Shown here piece after piece: positions 54,959 to 63,857 of a stretch of 64,000 nt of DNA. How positions within the stretch are numbered: position 1 is the first letter of the stretch; each line of letters opens with the position of its first letter. Source of the DNA: Massilia sp. IC2-278 (GTDB lineage: Bacteria; Pseudomonadota; Gammaproteobacteria; Burkholderiales; Burkholderiaceae_D); the NCBI RefSeq assembly GCF_020708045.1, contig NZ_JAJFES010000012.1, positions 62,001 to 126,000 on the forward strand, given 5' to 3'. Below the pieces are notes generated by a model that had not been told where the DNA came from, made no database searches, and worked only from the letters and a program-made list of their open reading frames with translations. A program made the translations under genes and the position numbers.

Positions 54959-57280
54959 ATGAATAACAAAGCAGCGCCAGCAGGCCAGACCACCACTCCC
55001 TTTATCCGCAGCCGCAAGCACGTACGCAACGCTCCCGTTCTCACCGGTTCCGCCCTGGCCGTGCTGGCCACGCTGGGCGCGCCGGCGGCCCTGGCCGATA
55101 CCGGCCACAAGGACATCGACCCGGCAGTGCCGGTGGTCGAAGTCACCGGCGTCAACCGCCGCGACGTCCAGGCCCCGGTAGTCTCGAGCTCGGACAAATT
55201 CACTGCGCCGCTGCTGGACACGCCGAAGTCGGTGACCGTGATCGGCCAGGAAGTGATCGCGCAAACCGCCGCCGTGTCGCTGGCCGACGCGCTGCGCACC
55301 GTGCCGGGCATCACCATCGGTGCCGGCGAAGGCGGCAACCCGGTCGGCGACAACGTCTTCATCCGCGGCTACAACGCCCAGACCGACACCTATGTCGACG
55401 GCATCCGCGACGCCGGTTCGCAGTCGCGCGAGATCTTCAACCTGGAGCAGGTGGAAGTCGTCAAGGGCCCGAACTCGGCCTACGGCGGACGCTCCTCGGC
55501 CGGCGGTGGCATCAACCTGGTCAGCAAATCGGCCCAGCTCGAGAACTTCTCGAACGCCACCGTGGGTGTGGGCAGCCATGACTACCGCCGCGTCACGGGC
55601 GACCTGAACCGCACCATCAGCAACGACATCGCCTTCCGCCTGAACGTGATGGCCCACGAAAACAACGTGGCCGGCCGCGACGTGGTCGGCGGCGACCGCT
55701 GGGGCATCGCGCCAACCGTCACCTTCGGCCTGAACGGTCCGACCAAGGCGATCCTCAGCTATTACCACCTGAAGACGAGCGAAATCCCGGACACCGGCAT
55801 CCCGTTCAACAACCCGTTCTCGAGCGGCGCCAACGTGCGCCTGAACGGCAACGGCACGCCGGTCAGCGTCGACCGGTCGACCTTCTACGGCCTGGTCAAC
55901 CGCGACTTCCGCGACACGAAGACCGATATCGGCACCGTCGACCTGCGCCACGACTTCGGCGGCGGCCTGGTGCTGCGCAACGTCACGCGCTACGGCAAGA
56001 CGAAGAACGACTACGTCTGGACCCAGCCCGACGATTCCAAGGGTAACGTCCTGCTGTACGGCACCGTCTGGCGCCGCACCAACACCCGCGTCACCGATAC
56101 CGAGACGGCGGCGAATGCCACCAGCCTGTCGGGCAAGCTGACCACTGCCGGCATCAAGCACAGCTACAACGTGGGCGTCGAGTTCAACCGCGAAACGACC
56201 GAGCGCGGCAGCTACGTGTTCACGCCGGGCACCAACAACCTGCTGACCAACAACACCGTCTGCGCGACCTCGGGTGCGGCCACCGGCTACAACTGCGCGC
56301 CGCTGAACAACCCGAATCCCTACGACCCATGGGTGACGACGCGCACCCTGTCGCCGGCCCGCACCGACATCGAAACCCGCACCCGCGCCGTCTACGGCTT
56401 CGACACCATCGAGTTCAATCCGCAGTGGCTGCTGAACCTGGGCGCCCGCTGGGACGACTTCTCGAGCGAACTGAACGTGAGCAATGCGCCGGCTTCGCGT
56501 GCCCGCGTCGACAGCAGCTTCGACACCTACCAGGCCGGCCTGGTGTTCAAGCCGGTGACCAACGGCAGCATCTACCTGTCGTATGCCACCTCGGCCACGC
56601 CGCCGGGCAACGATGGCGGCGACGGCCTCGATGGCCTGACGGTAGCGATCCAGAACCTGGAGCCGCAGACCAGCAAGAACCTCGAGCTGGGCACGAAGTG
56701 GGAAGTGCTGAACAACCGCCTGTCGCTGAACGCCGCCATCTTCCAGAGCAAGATGAACAACGGGCGCGTGACGGCGCCGGACGGCAGCACGCAAAACGTC
56801 GGCAAGAAGGAACTGAAAGGCGTCGAGCTGGGCTTCTCGGGCAAGTTGTCGAATGCATGGCAAGTGTTTGGTGGCTACACCTACCTGGATGCCACGGTCG
56901 AGGACAATGGTTTCGTGAACACCGGCACCGCCGCCGCGCCGGTCTGGAGCGCCTCGCCGTACAACGGCAACGCCTTCCCGACCACGCCGAAGAACGCGGC
57001 CTCGCTGTGGACGTCCTATGCCTTCGGCAAGAACATCACCGCCGGCGTCGGCATGAACTACGTCGACCGCGTGTATGCCAACGTCAACAACACGAAGTAC
57101 GCGCCGAGCTACACCCGCTTCGACGCCATGGCCAGCTATGTGCTGAACAAGAACGTATCGTTCCAGCTGAACGTGCAGAACCTGGGCGACAAGGTCTACT
57201 TCGACCGCGTGTCGTCGCCGCACTACGCGGGCGTCGGCGCCGGCCGTTCGGCAACCCTGACCGCCAACCTGAAGTTCTAA
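54959..57280 (+). CDS. TonB-dependent catecholate siderophore receptor, Fiu/PiuA type
   Basis: A 773-residue outer-membrane receptor. An unusually long N-terminal leader (about 47 residues ending GAPAALA) precedes the TonB-box-like VVEVTGVNRR, the plug domain (TPKSVTVIGQEVI, VFIRGYNAQTDTYVDGIRD, VEVVKGPNSAYGGRSSAGGGINLVSK) and a 22-strand barrel that ends in a terminal Phe (LTANLKF). The plug is of the ferric-siderophore group. A Fur box upstream and a PiuC-type oxygenase immediately downstream place it with the Fiu/PiuA-PiuC systems that take up catechol siderophores. Confidence 0.92.
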   Translation: MNNKAAPAGQTTTPFIRSRKHVRNAPVLTGSALAVLATLGAPAALADTGHKDIDPAVPVVEVTGVNRRDVQAPVVSSSDKFTAPLLDTPKSVTVIGQEVIAQTAAVSLADALRTVPGITIGAGEGGNPVGDNVFIRGYNAQTDTYVDGIRDAGSQSREIFNLEQVEVVKGPNSAYGGRSSAGGGINLVSKSAQLENFSNATVGVGSHDYRRVTGDLNRTISNDIAFRLNVMAHENNVAGRDVVGGDRWGIAPTVTFGLNGPTKAILSYYHLKTSEIPDTGIPFNNPFSSGANVRLNGNGTPVSVDRSTFYGLVNRDFRDTKTDIGTVDLRHDFGGGLVLRNVTRYGKTKNDYVWTQPDDSKGNVLLYGTVWRRTNTRVTDTETAANATSLSGKLTTAGIKHSYNVGVEFNRETTERGSYVFTPGTNNLLTNNTVCATSGAATGYNCAPLNNPNPYDPWVTTRTLSPARTDIETRTRAVYGFDTIEFNPQWLLNLGARWDDFSSELNVSNAPASRARVDSSFDTYQAGLVFKPVTNGSIYLSYATSATPPGNDGGDGLDGLTVAIQNLEPQTSKNLELGTKWEVLNNRLSLNAAIFQSKMNNGRVTAPDGSTQNVGKKELKGVELGFSGKLSNAWQVFGGYTYLDATVEDNGFVNTGTAAAPVWSASPYNGNAFPTTPKNAASLWTSYAFGKNITAGVGMNYVDRVYANVNNTKYAPSYTRFDAMASYVLNKNVSFQLNVQNLGDKVYFDRVSSPHYAGVGAGRSATLTANLKF

Positions 57281-57297
57281 GACGGGCATGGTGCACG

Positions 57298-57337
57298 CGG
57301 CCCTCCTTGCTGGCGGCGGGGAGGGCCGTTTTGTTTT
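57298..57337 (+). terminator. Hairpin between receptor and piuC
   Basis: CGGCCCTCC pairs with GGAGGGCCG, followed by TTTTGTTTT. It would limit piuC transcription relative to the receptor gene. Confidence 0.7.
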
Positions 57338-57356
57338 CTAGAAAAGGAATACGAGC

Positions 57357-58037
57357 ATGATGGTGCATATCCCCGGCGTCCTGAGCCGGGAGCAGGTGGC
57401 GCAGATGCGCCAACGCTTGAACGACACCGACTGGGTCGACGGCCGCGCCAGCGTCGGCGCCCAGGGCGCGCAAGTCAAACGCAACCGCCAGCTGGCCGAG
57501 GGTTCGCCGCTGGCTGTGGAGCTGGGGAACGCGGTCAGCGCGGCGCTGATGGCCAATCCGCTGTTCTTTTCCTCGGTGCTGCCGCTGCGCATCCTGGCGC
57601 CGTATTTCAACAGCTACGGCGGCGGCGAGCACTACGGCCTGCACGTGGACGGCGCCATCCGCGCCCAGCGCCCGGGCATGCCGGCCTTGCGCGCGGACGT
57701 GTCGACCACGGTGTTCCTGAGCGACCCGGACGAGTACGACGGCGGCGAGCTGGTGGTGGTCGATGCCTACGGTACGCACGAGGTGAAATTGCCTGCGGGG
57801 GATGCGATCGTGTATCCCTCGGGCAGCGTGCACCAGGTGCTGCCGGTGACGCGCGGCGAGCGGGTCGCTTCCTTCCTCTGGACCCAGAGCATGGTGCGCG
57901 ACGACGGCAAGCGTGCGATGCTGTTCGAGCTCGACACCAACATCCAGGCGCTGCGCGGCGCCCATGGCGAGTCGGATGCCACGGTCGGGCTGACCGGGCA
58001 TTATCACAACCTGCTCAGGATGTGGGCCGAAGTCTGA
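57357..58037 (+). CDS. piuC: Fe(II)/2-oxoglutarate dioxygenase PiuC (PKHD hydroxylase)
   Basis: A 226-residue cytoplasmic oxygenase of the PKHX/PiuC family. The iron ligands are His96 and Asp98 in HVDGAIRAQ and His159 in [10 protein letters not shown], with Arg169 (RGERV) for 2-oxoglutarate. Such genes accompany Fiu/PiuA receptors and are iron-regulated, and the substrate is unknown. Starts with two consecutive ATG codons; AAAGGAA lies upstream. Read through from the Fur-controlled receptor gene, past a hairpin, is likely. Confidence 0.93.
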   Translation: MMVHIPGVLSREQVAQMRQRLNDTDWVDGRASVGAQGAQVKRNRQLAEGSPLAVELGNAVSAALMANPLFFSSVLPLRILAPYFNSYGGGEHYGLHVDGAIRAQRPGMPALRADVSTTVFLSDPDEYDGGELVVVDAYGTHEVKLPAGDAIVYPSGSVHQVLPVTRGERVASFLWTQSMVRDDGKRAMLFELDTNIQALRGAHGESDATVGLTGHYHNLLRMWAEV

Positions 58038-58206
58038 CGATGCGGCGCTCTGCCGGCAAGGAGCGGTTTGGCAGGAAGGCGCCGGGCGGCGGCGGCGGAC
58101 TGCCGGAAGCAAACCGCGCCTAGCAGGCGTTGCGGCCGCCAGAGCAATTATTTTGAGTTAAACCACTCGGCAGGAGAGGACGGGGAGGCTTTGCCGCGCC
58201 CCTCTG

Positions 58207-58320
58207 AAATCCTGTCTCGTTCAGCCTGTGCATCGTGTCGCATTCTGCCTCGTTTTGTCTCGGAAAATAACGCGACAAAAAAAGACAGGATGCGACAGGA
58301 TTTCCACCCTAAACGAGACA
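58207..58320. repeat. Imperfect palindrome made of a repeated CTGTC/GACAG motif
   Basis: Left arm 58236-58259 (TGTCGCATTCTGCC then TCGTTTTGTC) pairs with right arm 58274-58297 (GACAAAAAAAGACAGG then ATGCGACA) with few mismatches; outer bases AAATCCTGTC and GACAGGATTT also pair. The words CTGTCTCGTT and its inverse AACGAGACAG recur at 58211 and 58312. It fills much of the 344-base gap between piuC and the second receptor, which has no gene. It could be a terminator or a regulatory fold, but the length is unusual. Confidence 0.6.
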
Positions 58321-58381
58321 GCTTGCCAGAGGGCGTTCTGATGCCTTCCCCAGTCTTCCCCGGCCCGGCTACACCCCTACA

Positions 58382-60808
58382 TCAGAACGAATAATCGACC
58401 CGGGCATACATCGAGCGCCCATTGATGCCGAACGGGCAGGTTTCCCAGCAGTGGGTAAAGCCCATCGCCGGGAAGGGGTTGGTGTCGGAGGCTTGCCAGC
58501 GCGTCGGGTAGGTATCGAACAGATTGTTGATGCCGGCCGACACGCTCAGCGCCTTGCTGAACGAATAGCGCGCGGTCAGGTCGACGATCCATTTCGCGTC
58601 CCAGGTCTGCACGTCCGGCGTGAAGCCCTGGCCCTGCACCTTGCCGAAGTAGTTGGCGCGGCCGGTGACGTTCCAGGGGCCGGTCGTGTAGTCGGCCGCC
58701 ACCACGTGGTGCTGGCGCGGCTGGCCGCGTTCGATCAGCACCACCTGCGCGTTGTCGAACAGCTGTTCGCCCGTCAGCACCGGCGATTGCGAATGGCGGT
58801 CCTTCACCTTGGTCTTGTTGAAGCCCAGCTGGCCGGACAGCACCAGGGTCGAGCCCGCGTTGCGCGTGGTGTGCTGGGCCGTCAGGTCGAAGCCGTCGGT
58901 GCTGGTGTCGATGGCGTTCGTGAAGAACTGGGCCTGGCCCACGCGCAGCGGTACCAGCAGCGCGCCGATCGGGCAGCGCACCGGATCGACACAGGCGCCG
59001 TCTTCGGCCTGCAGGACGCTCGAGAAGACGATGCGGTCGTCGATGTCGGTTCGGTACAGGTCGGCCGTGACTGAGAAGTTCTTGCTCGGGCGCAGGATCA
59101 GGCCGATGCTGGCATTCTTCGATTTTTCTTCCTTCAGCGGCGAGATGCCGAAGGCCTGGGTCACGGCGCTGCTCTCGCGCGCGGTCAGGGTTTCCGTCAG
59201 CGTGCCGTCCTGGTTCAGGTTGGTCGAGACCGAGCTGTAGAATTTCTGTTGCACGCCCGGGGCGCGGAAGCCCGTGGAGACGCTGCCGCGCACGCCGACG
59301 GTCGGCGACGGGTCCCAGCGCGCGCTCAGCTTGCCGGTGGTGGTCGAGCCGAAGTCGGAATAGCGTTCGTGGCGCACGGCCGCACCGACGTTCACCTGCT
59401 CGCCGAACTTGCGTTCGAGATCGAGGTAAAGCGCGATGTTGTGGCGGGCATCGTCGACTTCGTTCGACGGCGTGTAGCCGGGGAAGCCCTGGATGCCGGA
59501 GGCCGCGATGCCGCCGAAACGGTCGAGGATGAGCTTGGTTGGATTGTTGGTGCGGCCGTACTGGTAGGAGACCGGGTCGCCGGCCACGATCTCGTAGCCG
59601 TCGCGCCGCCATTCGAAACCGGTGGCCACGTACAGCGGCGCGCCGCCCACCTGCACCGGACCCTTGAAGTCGAGGTTGAAGGTGGTCTGGTTGAATTTCA
59701 GGGCGCCGGTGTCGGCCTCGGTCGGCGATTCGCGGCGGTTGTCTTCGTAGTAGTAGCTGACGTTGATCGAGTTGCGCTCGTGGAAGTCGAGCTCGCTGCG
59801 GCCATGGTTCACGCTCGCATCCATGCTCCACTCATTGCCCAGCTCGTGACGATAGCCGAGGGCCAACGACGCATCCTTGACCGTGGTGACGATGTTCGGC
59901 AAGAAGCCGTTCGGATAGATTTCGGGCACGGTGCGCGCATCCTCGGCAGGGCGGAAAAAGCCGCCGGAGTCGCCCTTGCGCTTCGAGGCGCCACCGAACA
60001 CGTAGAACTCGCCGCCGTTCGAGCGCACCGGCAGCGCCGCGTTCAGCCACAGGTAGGCATCCTTGGCATTGCTGTCGCCGATGCGCTGGGTCACGCGCGG
60101 CGGATCGACGCGCAGGGTGTCGACGCCGGCGCGGTTGGTCTCGTTGCGCTTGCGGCCTTCGAGCGACAGGTTGAGGTAGCCGCCGTCGGCGCCGAGCGCG
60201 AAGCCCTTGTGGATGCTGGCCGAATAGGTGTCGCCGTCGCCTTCATCGGTGGTGCCGACGTTGGCGCTGAACTGGCCGAGGTCCGCGCCTTTCTTCAGGA
60301 TGATGTTGATGACGCCGGCAATCGCGTCCGAGCCGTACTGGGCCGCGGCGCCGTCGCGCAGCACCTCGATGCTCTGGATGGCGGACAGGGGAATGGCGTT
60401 GATGTCGGTGCCGGCCGAGCCGCGCCCGATGGTCTGCTGCACGTTCACCAGCGCCTGCTGGTGGCGGCGCTTGCCGTTGATCAGGACCAGCAACTGGTCG
60501 GGGCCGAGGCCGCGCAGCGTGGCGGGGCGGATGATGTCGGTGCCGTCGCTGATGAAGGTGGTGGTGAAGTTGAACGACGGGTCGAGGTCCTGCAGCACCT
60601 TGCCCAGTTCCTGCATGCCGGTCGACTGCATGTCCTTCAGGTTCACCAGGCCCACCGGCACCGAGGTGTCGAGCGCGGTCTTGGCCTGGGTGCGCGAGCC
60701 GAGCACGATCACCTGTTGCAGCGGCTCGGTTTCCTGCGCTTGCGCCGGCGCGAAAGCAGCGAGGATTGCGGAAGCCAGCAGCGCGCGTTGTAGCGTTTGT
60801 TTCTTCAT
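58382..60808 (-). CDS. TonB-dependent receptor, substrate unknown
   Basis: An 808-residue outer-membrane receptor. Signal peptide MKKQTLQRALLASAILAAFA, cleaved near AQAQ; a TonB-box-like QQVIVLGSR; plug domain with LRGLGPDQLLVLINGKRRH, IEVLRDGAAAQYGSDAIAGVINIIL; and a C-terminal barrel ending in Phe (ARVDYSF). This plug wording is common in the large family of Gammaproteobacterial and Betaproteobacterial receptors for sugars, vitamin or other compounds rather than siderophores, and no Fur box is seen, so iron is not the obvious ligand. Strongly marked promoter and inverted repeat upstream. Confidence 0.9.
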   Translation of the reverse strand: MKKQTLQRALLASAILAAFAPAQAQETEPLQQVIVLGSRTQAKTALDTSVPVGLVNLKDMQSTGMQELGKVLQDLDPSFNFTTTFISDGTDIIRPATLRGLGPDQLLVLINGKRRHQQALVNVQQTIGRGSAGTDINAIPLSAIQSIEVLRDGAAAQYGSDAIAGVINIILKKGADLGQFSANVGTTDEGDGDTYSASIHKGFALGADGGYLNLSLEGRKRNETNRAGVDTLRVDPPRVTQRIGDSNAKDAYLWLNAALPVRSNGGEFYVFGGASKRKGDSGGFFRPAEDARTVPEIYPNGFLPNIVTTVKDASLALGYRHELGNEWSMDASVNHGRSELDFHERNSINVSYYYEDNRRESPTEADTGALKFNQTTFNLDFKGPVQVGGAPLYVATGFEWRRDGYEIVAGDPVSYQYGRTNNPTKLILDRFGGIAASGIQGFPGYTPSNEVDDARHNIALYLDLERKFGEQVNVGAAVRHERYSDFGSTTTGKLSARWDPSPTVGVRGSVSTGFRAPGVQQKFYSSVSTNLNQDGTLTETLTARESSAVTQAFGISPLKEEKSKNASIGLILRPSKNFSVTADLYRTDIDDRIVFSSVLQAEDGACVDPVRCPIGALLVPLRVGQAQFFTNAIDTSTDGFDLTAQHTTRNAGSTLVLSGQLGFNKTKVKDRHSQSPVLTGEQLFDNAQVVLIERGQPRQHHVVAADYTTGPWNVTGRANYFGKVQGQGFTPDVQTWDAKWIVDLTARYSFSKALSVSAGINNLFDTYPTRWQASDTNPFPAMGFTHCWETCPFGINGRSMYARVDYSF

Positions 60809-60876
60809 TGTTCTTGTCCCCTGAATGTTTTGTTACGCCATCGAGTGCATCCGTGTGTCATTTGTACCGACAACCC

Positions 60877-60916
60877 ATCATAACTAAACGTTATCTATTG
60901 GCAAGCTTTAGTTATG
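60877..60916 (-). promoter_or_regulatory. Promoter and operator-like inverted repeat of the second TonB receptor
   Basis: On the minus strand TTGCCA (-35, 60899-60904) and TATGAT (-10, 60877-60882) are 16 bases apart, about 70 bases before the receptor start. Two perfect 10-base arms, CATAACTAAA (60879-60888) and TTTAGTTATG (60907-60916), flank the -35 hexamer, one overlapping the -10. The arrangement is that of a repressor operator. Confidence 0.55.
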
Positions 60917-60991
60917 CTGCATTGAAACTGTGGCCGGGCTGACACACTCGGCAATGTTGCTTGACAGGCATGGGCATGCGAGGATAGACGG

Positions 60992-61519
60992 ATGAGCCCA
61001 ACTTTCCTGATGCCGCTGGCCCCGTCCGACAGCGCGGCTTTGCGCGCCTTCGAAACCGCCAACCGCGCCTTTTTCGAGGCGGCCATCAATGGCCGGCCTG
61101 CCGGCTATTACGCGCCGGGCGGGGTGGAAGACGCGCTGGCGCTGGCGCTCGAGGACGCCCGGGCCGACCGCGGCTACCAGTACTTGTTGAAGAACGGGCA
61201 GGGCGCCATTCTCGGACGCGTCAACCTTGGCCACGTGCGGCGCGCGCATTTTCATTCGGCGGTGCTGGGCTACCGGATCGCCGAATCCGAATGCGGCAAA
61301 GGATATGCCGGCGAAGCGGTGCGGCAGGTGCTGGGAATCGCGTTCGGCGAGCTGGGCCTGGCCAGGATCGAGGCCGATTGCCGGGTGGAGAACGTGGCGT
61401 CGGCGCGCGTGCTGCTACGTAACGGCTTCACGCAGTTCGGTCATTCACGGCGCAGCTTCGAATTGCATGGCAAATGGTATGACCGCCTGCACTTCGAATG
61501 CCATGCGCCGGCGCGCTAG
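60992..61519 (+). CDS. GNAT-family N-acetyltransferase
   Basis: A 175-residue acetyltransferase of the RimJ/RimL-like group: AVLGYRIAESECGKGYAGEAVRQVL contains the acetyl-CoA-binding Q/RxxGxG/A turn, followed by ARIEADCRVENVASARVLLRNGFTQFG, typical of enzymes that acetylate protein N-termini or small amines. Start ATG has no good ribosome site. The target is unknown. Confidence 0.88.
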   Translation: MSPTFLMPLAPSDSAALRAFETANRAFFEAAINGRPAGYYAPGGVEDALALALEDARADRGYQYLLKNGQGAILGRVNLGHVRRAHFHSAVLGYRIAESECGKGYAGEAVRQVLGIAFGELGLARIEADCRVENVASARVLLRNGFTQFGHSRRSFELHGKWYDRLHFECHAPAR

Positions 61520-61641
61520 ATACCTGGACCGGGATGGATTATTTTTCCATCAAAACCGGATAGGCAGGCCGGTATCTTATTTGTTGCTGTAATGCAAAGA
61601 TATCGGTAGGATGGCTGTTCCCGTTCCTGCCGGAGTTGCCG

Positions 61642-62673
61642 ATGCCTCGCCTTGTGAAGCTGCTGTCCGTCCTGTTGCTGTCGCTCCCCATCCTCGCTGG
61701 CGCCGCCTGCGAAGACCCAGCCAAGCCGATCGACGAGCAGGGCTTCGTCGCCATCAACGGCATTGAGCAATGGGTCACGATCAAGGGCCAGCGCTGCGGC
61801 AATCCGGTGGTGTTGATGGTCCATGGCGGCCCGGGCAACCCGCTCACCCCCTTGGCCCACAATATCTTCGCTACCTGGGAAAAGGACTTCACCATGGTGC
61901 ATTGGGACCAGCGCGGCAGCGGCATGACCTGGGGCCGCAATCGCCCCGCCGAGAACGAAGCCCTGACGATGGAGATCTTGACTGCCGATGGCCTGGCGGT
62001 GGCCGACTACGCCGCGCGCCATCTCGGCAAGCGCAAGCTGCTGCTCTGGGGCAGTTCCTGGGGCTCGATGCTGGGCATCCAGATGGCGCATGCGAAACCG
62101 GCGCTGTTCGACGCCTACATTGGCGCGGTGCAGGTGATTTCGTACAAGGAAAACGAAACGGCGCTGTACAACAAGCTGCTGCAGCTGGCGCGCGCCGCGA
62201 ACGACCAGGACGCCATCGGCAAGCTCGAGGCGCTCGGCGCGCCGCCCTGGAGCGACCCGCGTGCCTTCGGCATTGCCCGCCGCATCGACCGCAAGTACGA
62301 GGCCAAGGTGACCGATCCGGCGCCGGCCTCGTGGTGGAAGCCTGCGCCGGCCTATGCGACGCCGAAGTACGAGGCCGACTACGAAGCCGGCGAAGATTAT
62401 TCCTTCCTGCAGTTCGTCGGGCTGAAGGGCGATGGCATGTTCTCGCGTTACGACCTGCACCGGCTGGGCACGGGCTTCGCGTTGCCCGTGTATTTCGTGA
62501 TGGGCCAGGAAGACATCCTGTCCTCGCCCGAGGTCGCGCGGCGCTATTTCGACCGCATCGAGGCGCCGCACAAGCGTTTCGTGGTGGTGCCGCGCGCCGG
62601 CCACGACCCGAACGAGCCGATGATCGCCGCCCAGCTGCAGGTCTTGCGCGAAGCGGCGGCGCGGGCGCGCTAA
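61642..62673 (+). CDS. Exported alpha/beta hydrolase, proline-iminopeptidase-like
   Basis: A 343-residue alpha/beta-hydrolase of the S33 family. Signal peptide at 1-22 (LVKLLSVLLLSLPILAGAA), then the oxyanion motif VHGGPGNPL, DQRGSGMTWG, the nucleophile elbow GSSWGSMLG and the C-terminal His in RAGHDPNEP. Resembles prolyl aminopeptidases, but those are cytoplasmic, so periplasmic peptide or ester hydrolysis is possible. ATG 61642 follows CGGAG by six bases; TTG 61636 is an alternative. Confidence 0.87.
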   Translation: MPRLVKLLSVLLLSLPILAGAACEDPAKPIDEQGFVAINGIEQWVTIKGQRCGNPVVLMVHGGPGNPLTPLAHNIFATWEKDFTMVHWDQRGSGMTWGRNRPAENEALTMEILTADGLAVADYAARHLGKRKLLLWGSSWGSMLGIQMAHAKPALFDAYIGAVQVISYKENETALYNKLLQLARAANDQDAIGKLEALGAPPWSDPRAFGIARRIDRKYEAKVTDPAPASWWKPAPAYATPKYEADYEAGEDYSFLQFVGLKGDGMFSRYDLHRLGTGFALPVYFVMGQEDILSSPEVARRYFDRIEAPHKRFVVVPRAGHDPNEPMIAAQLQVLREAAARAR

Positions 62674-62721
62674 AGGCCGTCAACCGGGCGTGTCAGCCCG
62701 CCGGTCGACGGCGGCCATCTC

Positions 62722-63594
62722 TCAAGTTTTGCCGTTGCGTTTGCGCGCCGCGAAGCCGGCGCCCAGCATCGCGATGCCGAACAGGGCCAGCGAACCCGGC
62801 TCCGGCACCTCACCGCCAACTTCGTCAAGTTTGAACTGGCCGTTGGCGCCGATGAAGAAATATTCTCCCGGAACGTTTGCATACGGTGTGGTGCCGCTGC
62901 ATCCAGGTCCACCGAAATTGGCGAATTCGCAGGCCACTTCGTCTACCAGCGTGCCGTCCGGCTCACCGACGGCGTTTGCATTGGTGAAGGCAAATGCCAG
63001 GAGGGCCGCGTCCGACAAGTCGTCGCCGTCCGCATTGAAGAAGTAGCCTGGGGTGAGGGAGCCGGCGGAGGCCCGTGCGAATACGCTAACGTCGCCATTT
63101 CCAGTTGGGGCGCCCGTGGCATCCACCATGCCGCCGCCGCCTGCCAGCACGTCGAAGCTGGCAATCAGGTTGCCGAGGTTGGCGCCATAGATGCCGTCGG
63201 TCCCACCGTATTGGTTATTAGTGGAATTCTGGTACATCCGGATGGTGCCGCCCGAGAACGTGAATGCGCCGCTGAAGTCGCCGCTGCCGAAGCCTTCAAA
63301 GACAGCAGAGATATTGCCTCCCTGGTAATTCATCGGGAACAGGCGCCCGTTCGAATCGGCCTGGGTAATATTGAATACGGCGTATTCGCGGAATGTGAAG
63401 CTGCTGTCGCCTTCGGGATCCAGCCAAATGAAGGCATTGCCGTTGACGTCCAGATATTCGTTGATCGTTTGTCCGCTTTCGAAGCCACCACCAATCGGAT
63501 TGAATACCCAATCGTTCAGTACTGTCTGCGCCTGGGCTGCGCCCATCGAGACTGCGAATGCAGTACCCAGGGCCAGTTTCTTCAGAAGTTTCAT
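62722..63594 (-). CDS. PEP-CTERM exported protein
   Basis: A 290-residue protein with a signal peptide (MKLLKKLALGTAFAVSMGAAQA) and the PEP-CTERM sorting signal VPEPGSLALFGIAMLGAGFA followed by basic ARKRN, which exosortase recognises and removes. The mature part is Gly/Asn/Phe-rich and beta-like (VFEGFGSGDFSGAFTFSGG). PEP-CTERM proteins are linked to exopolysaccharide in biofilm-forming Betaproteobacteria. No exosortase gene is in this window. The ATG at 63594 follows AAGGACGC. Confidence 0.87.
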   Translation of the reverse strand: MKLLKKLALGTAFAVSMGAAQAQTVLNDWVFNPIGGGFESGQTINEYLDVNGNAFIWLDPEGDSSFTFREYAVFNITQADSNGRLFPMNYQGGNISAVFEGFGSGDFSGAFTFSGGTIRMYQNSTNNQYGGTDGIYGANLGNLIASFDVLAGGGGMVDATGAPTGNGDVSVFARASAGSLTPGYFFNADGDDLSDAALLAFAFTNANAVGEPDGTLVDEVACEFANFGGPGCSGTTPYANVPGEYFFIGANGQFKLDEVGGEVPEPGSLALFGIAMLGAGFAARKRNGKT

Positions 63595-63797
63595 GATCGC
63601 GTCCTTGTGGTTGAGCGGTGCCGCCACCGCGAACGAGTACAAGCAAGGGCCGTACCTGTGTCACGAAATCCTTGTTAATCAAGGTGTTGTAAATACAAGG
63701 GTGAAGTGGCAAGTCGAGAGTGTAAAAAAATCCGATCTCTGCAGTAACTAAGTTTGTTCTAATTGCAATATATTTCACCCTAGCCAGAAGCAGGACG

Positions 63798-63831
63798 AAA
63801 AAAGGGCCGGCCCCTGGCGGGGACCGGCCCT
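63798..63831 (-). terminator. Terminator of acnA
   Basis: GGGCCGG-CCCC pairs with GGGG-CCGGCCC around a short loop; read on the minus strand it ends in six T. It is located just beyond the aconitase stop codon. Confidence 0.85.
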
Positions 63832-63857
63832 CGGCTTACGCTAGCGCGTTCGCGGTA

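Noticed and set aside
54779..57289. An 836-codon minus-strand frame opposite the siderophore receptor
   Set aside because: Same reason: no recognisable motif, while the plus strand reads as a complete TonB receptor.
59249..60793. A 514-codon plus-strand frame opposite the second receptor
   Set aside because: No recognisable motif or ribosome site; the minus strand carries plug and barrel motifs.
58382..60808. Assigning the second TonB receptor to iron uptake
   Set aside because: No Fur box, and the plug sequence is not of the siderophore group.
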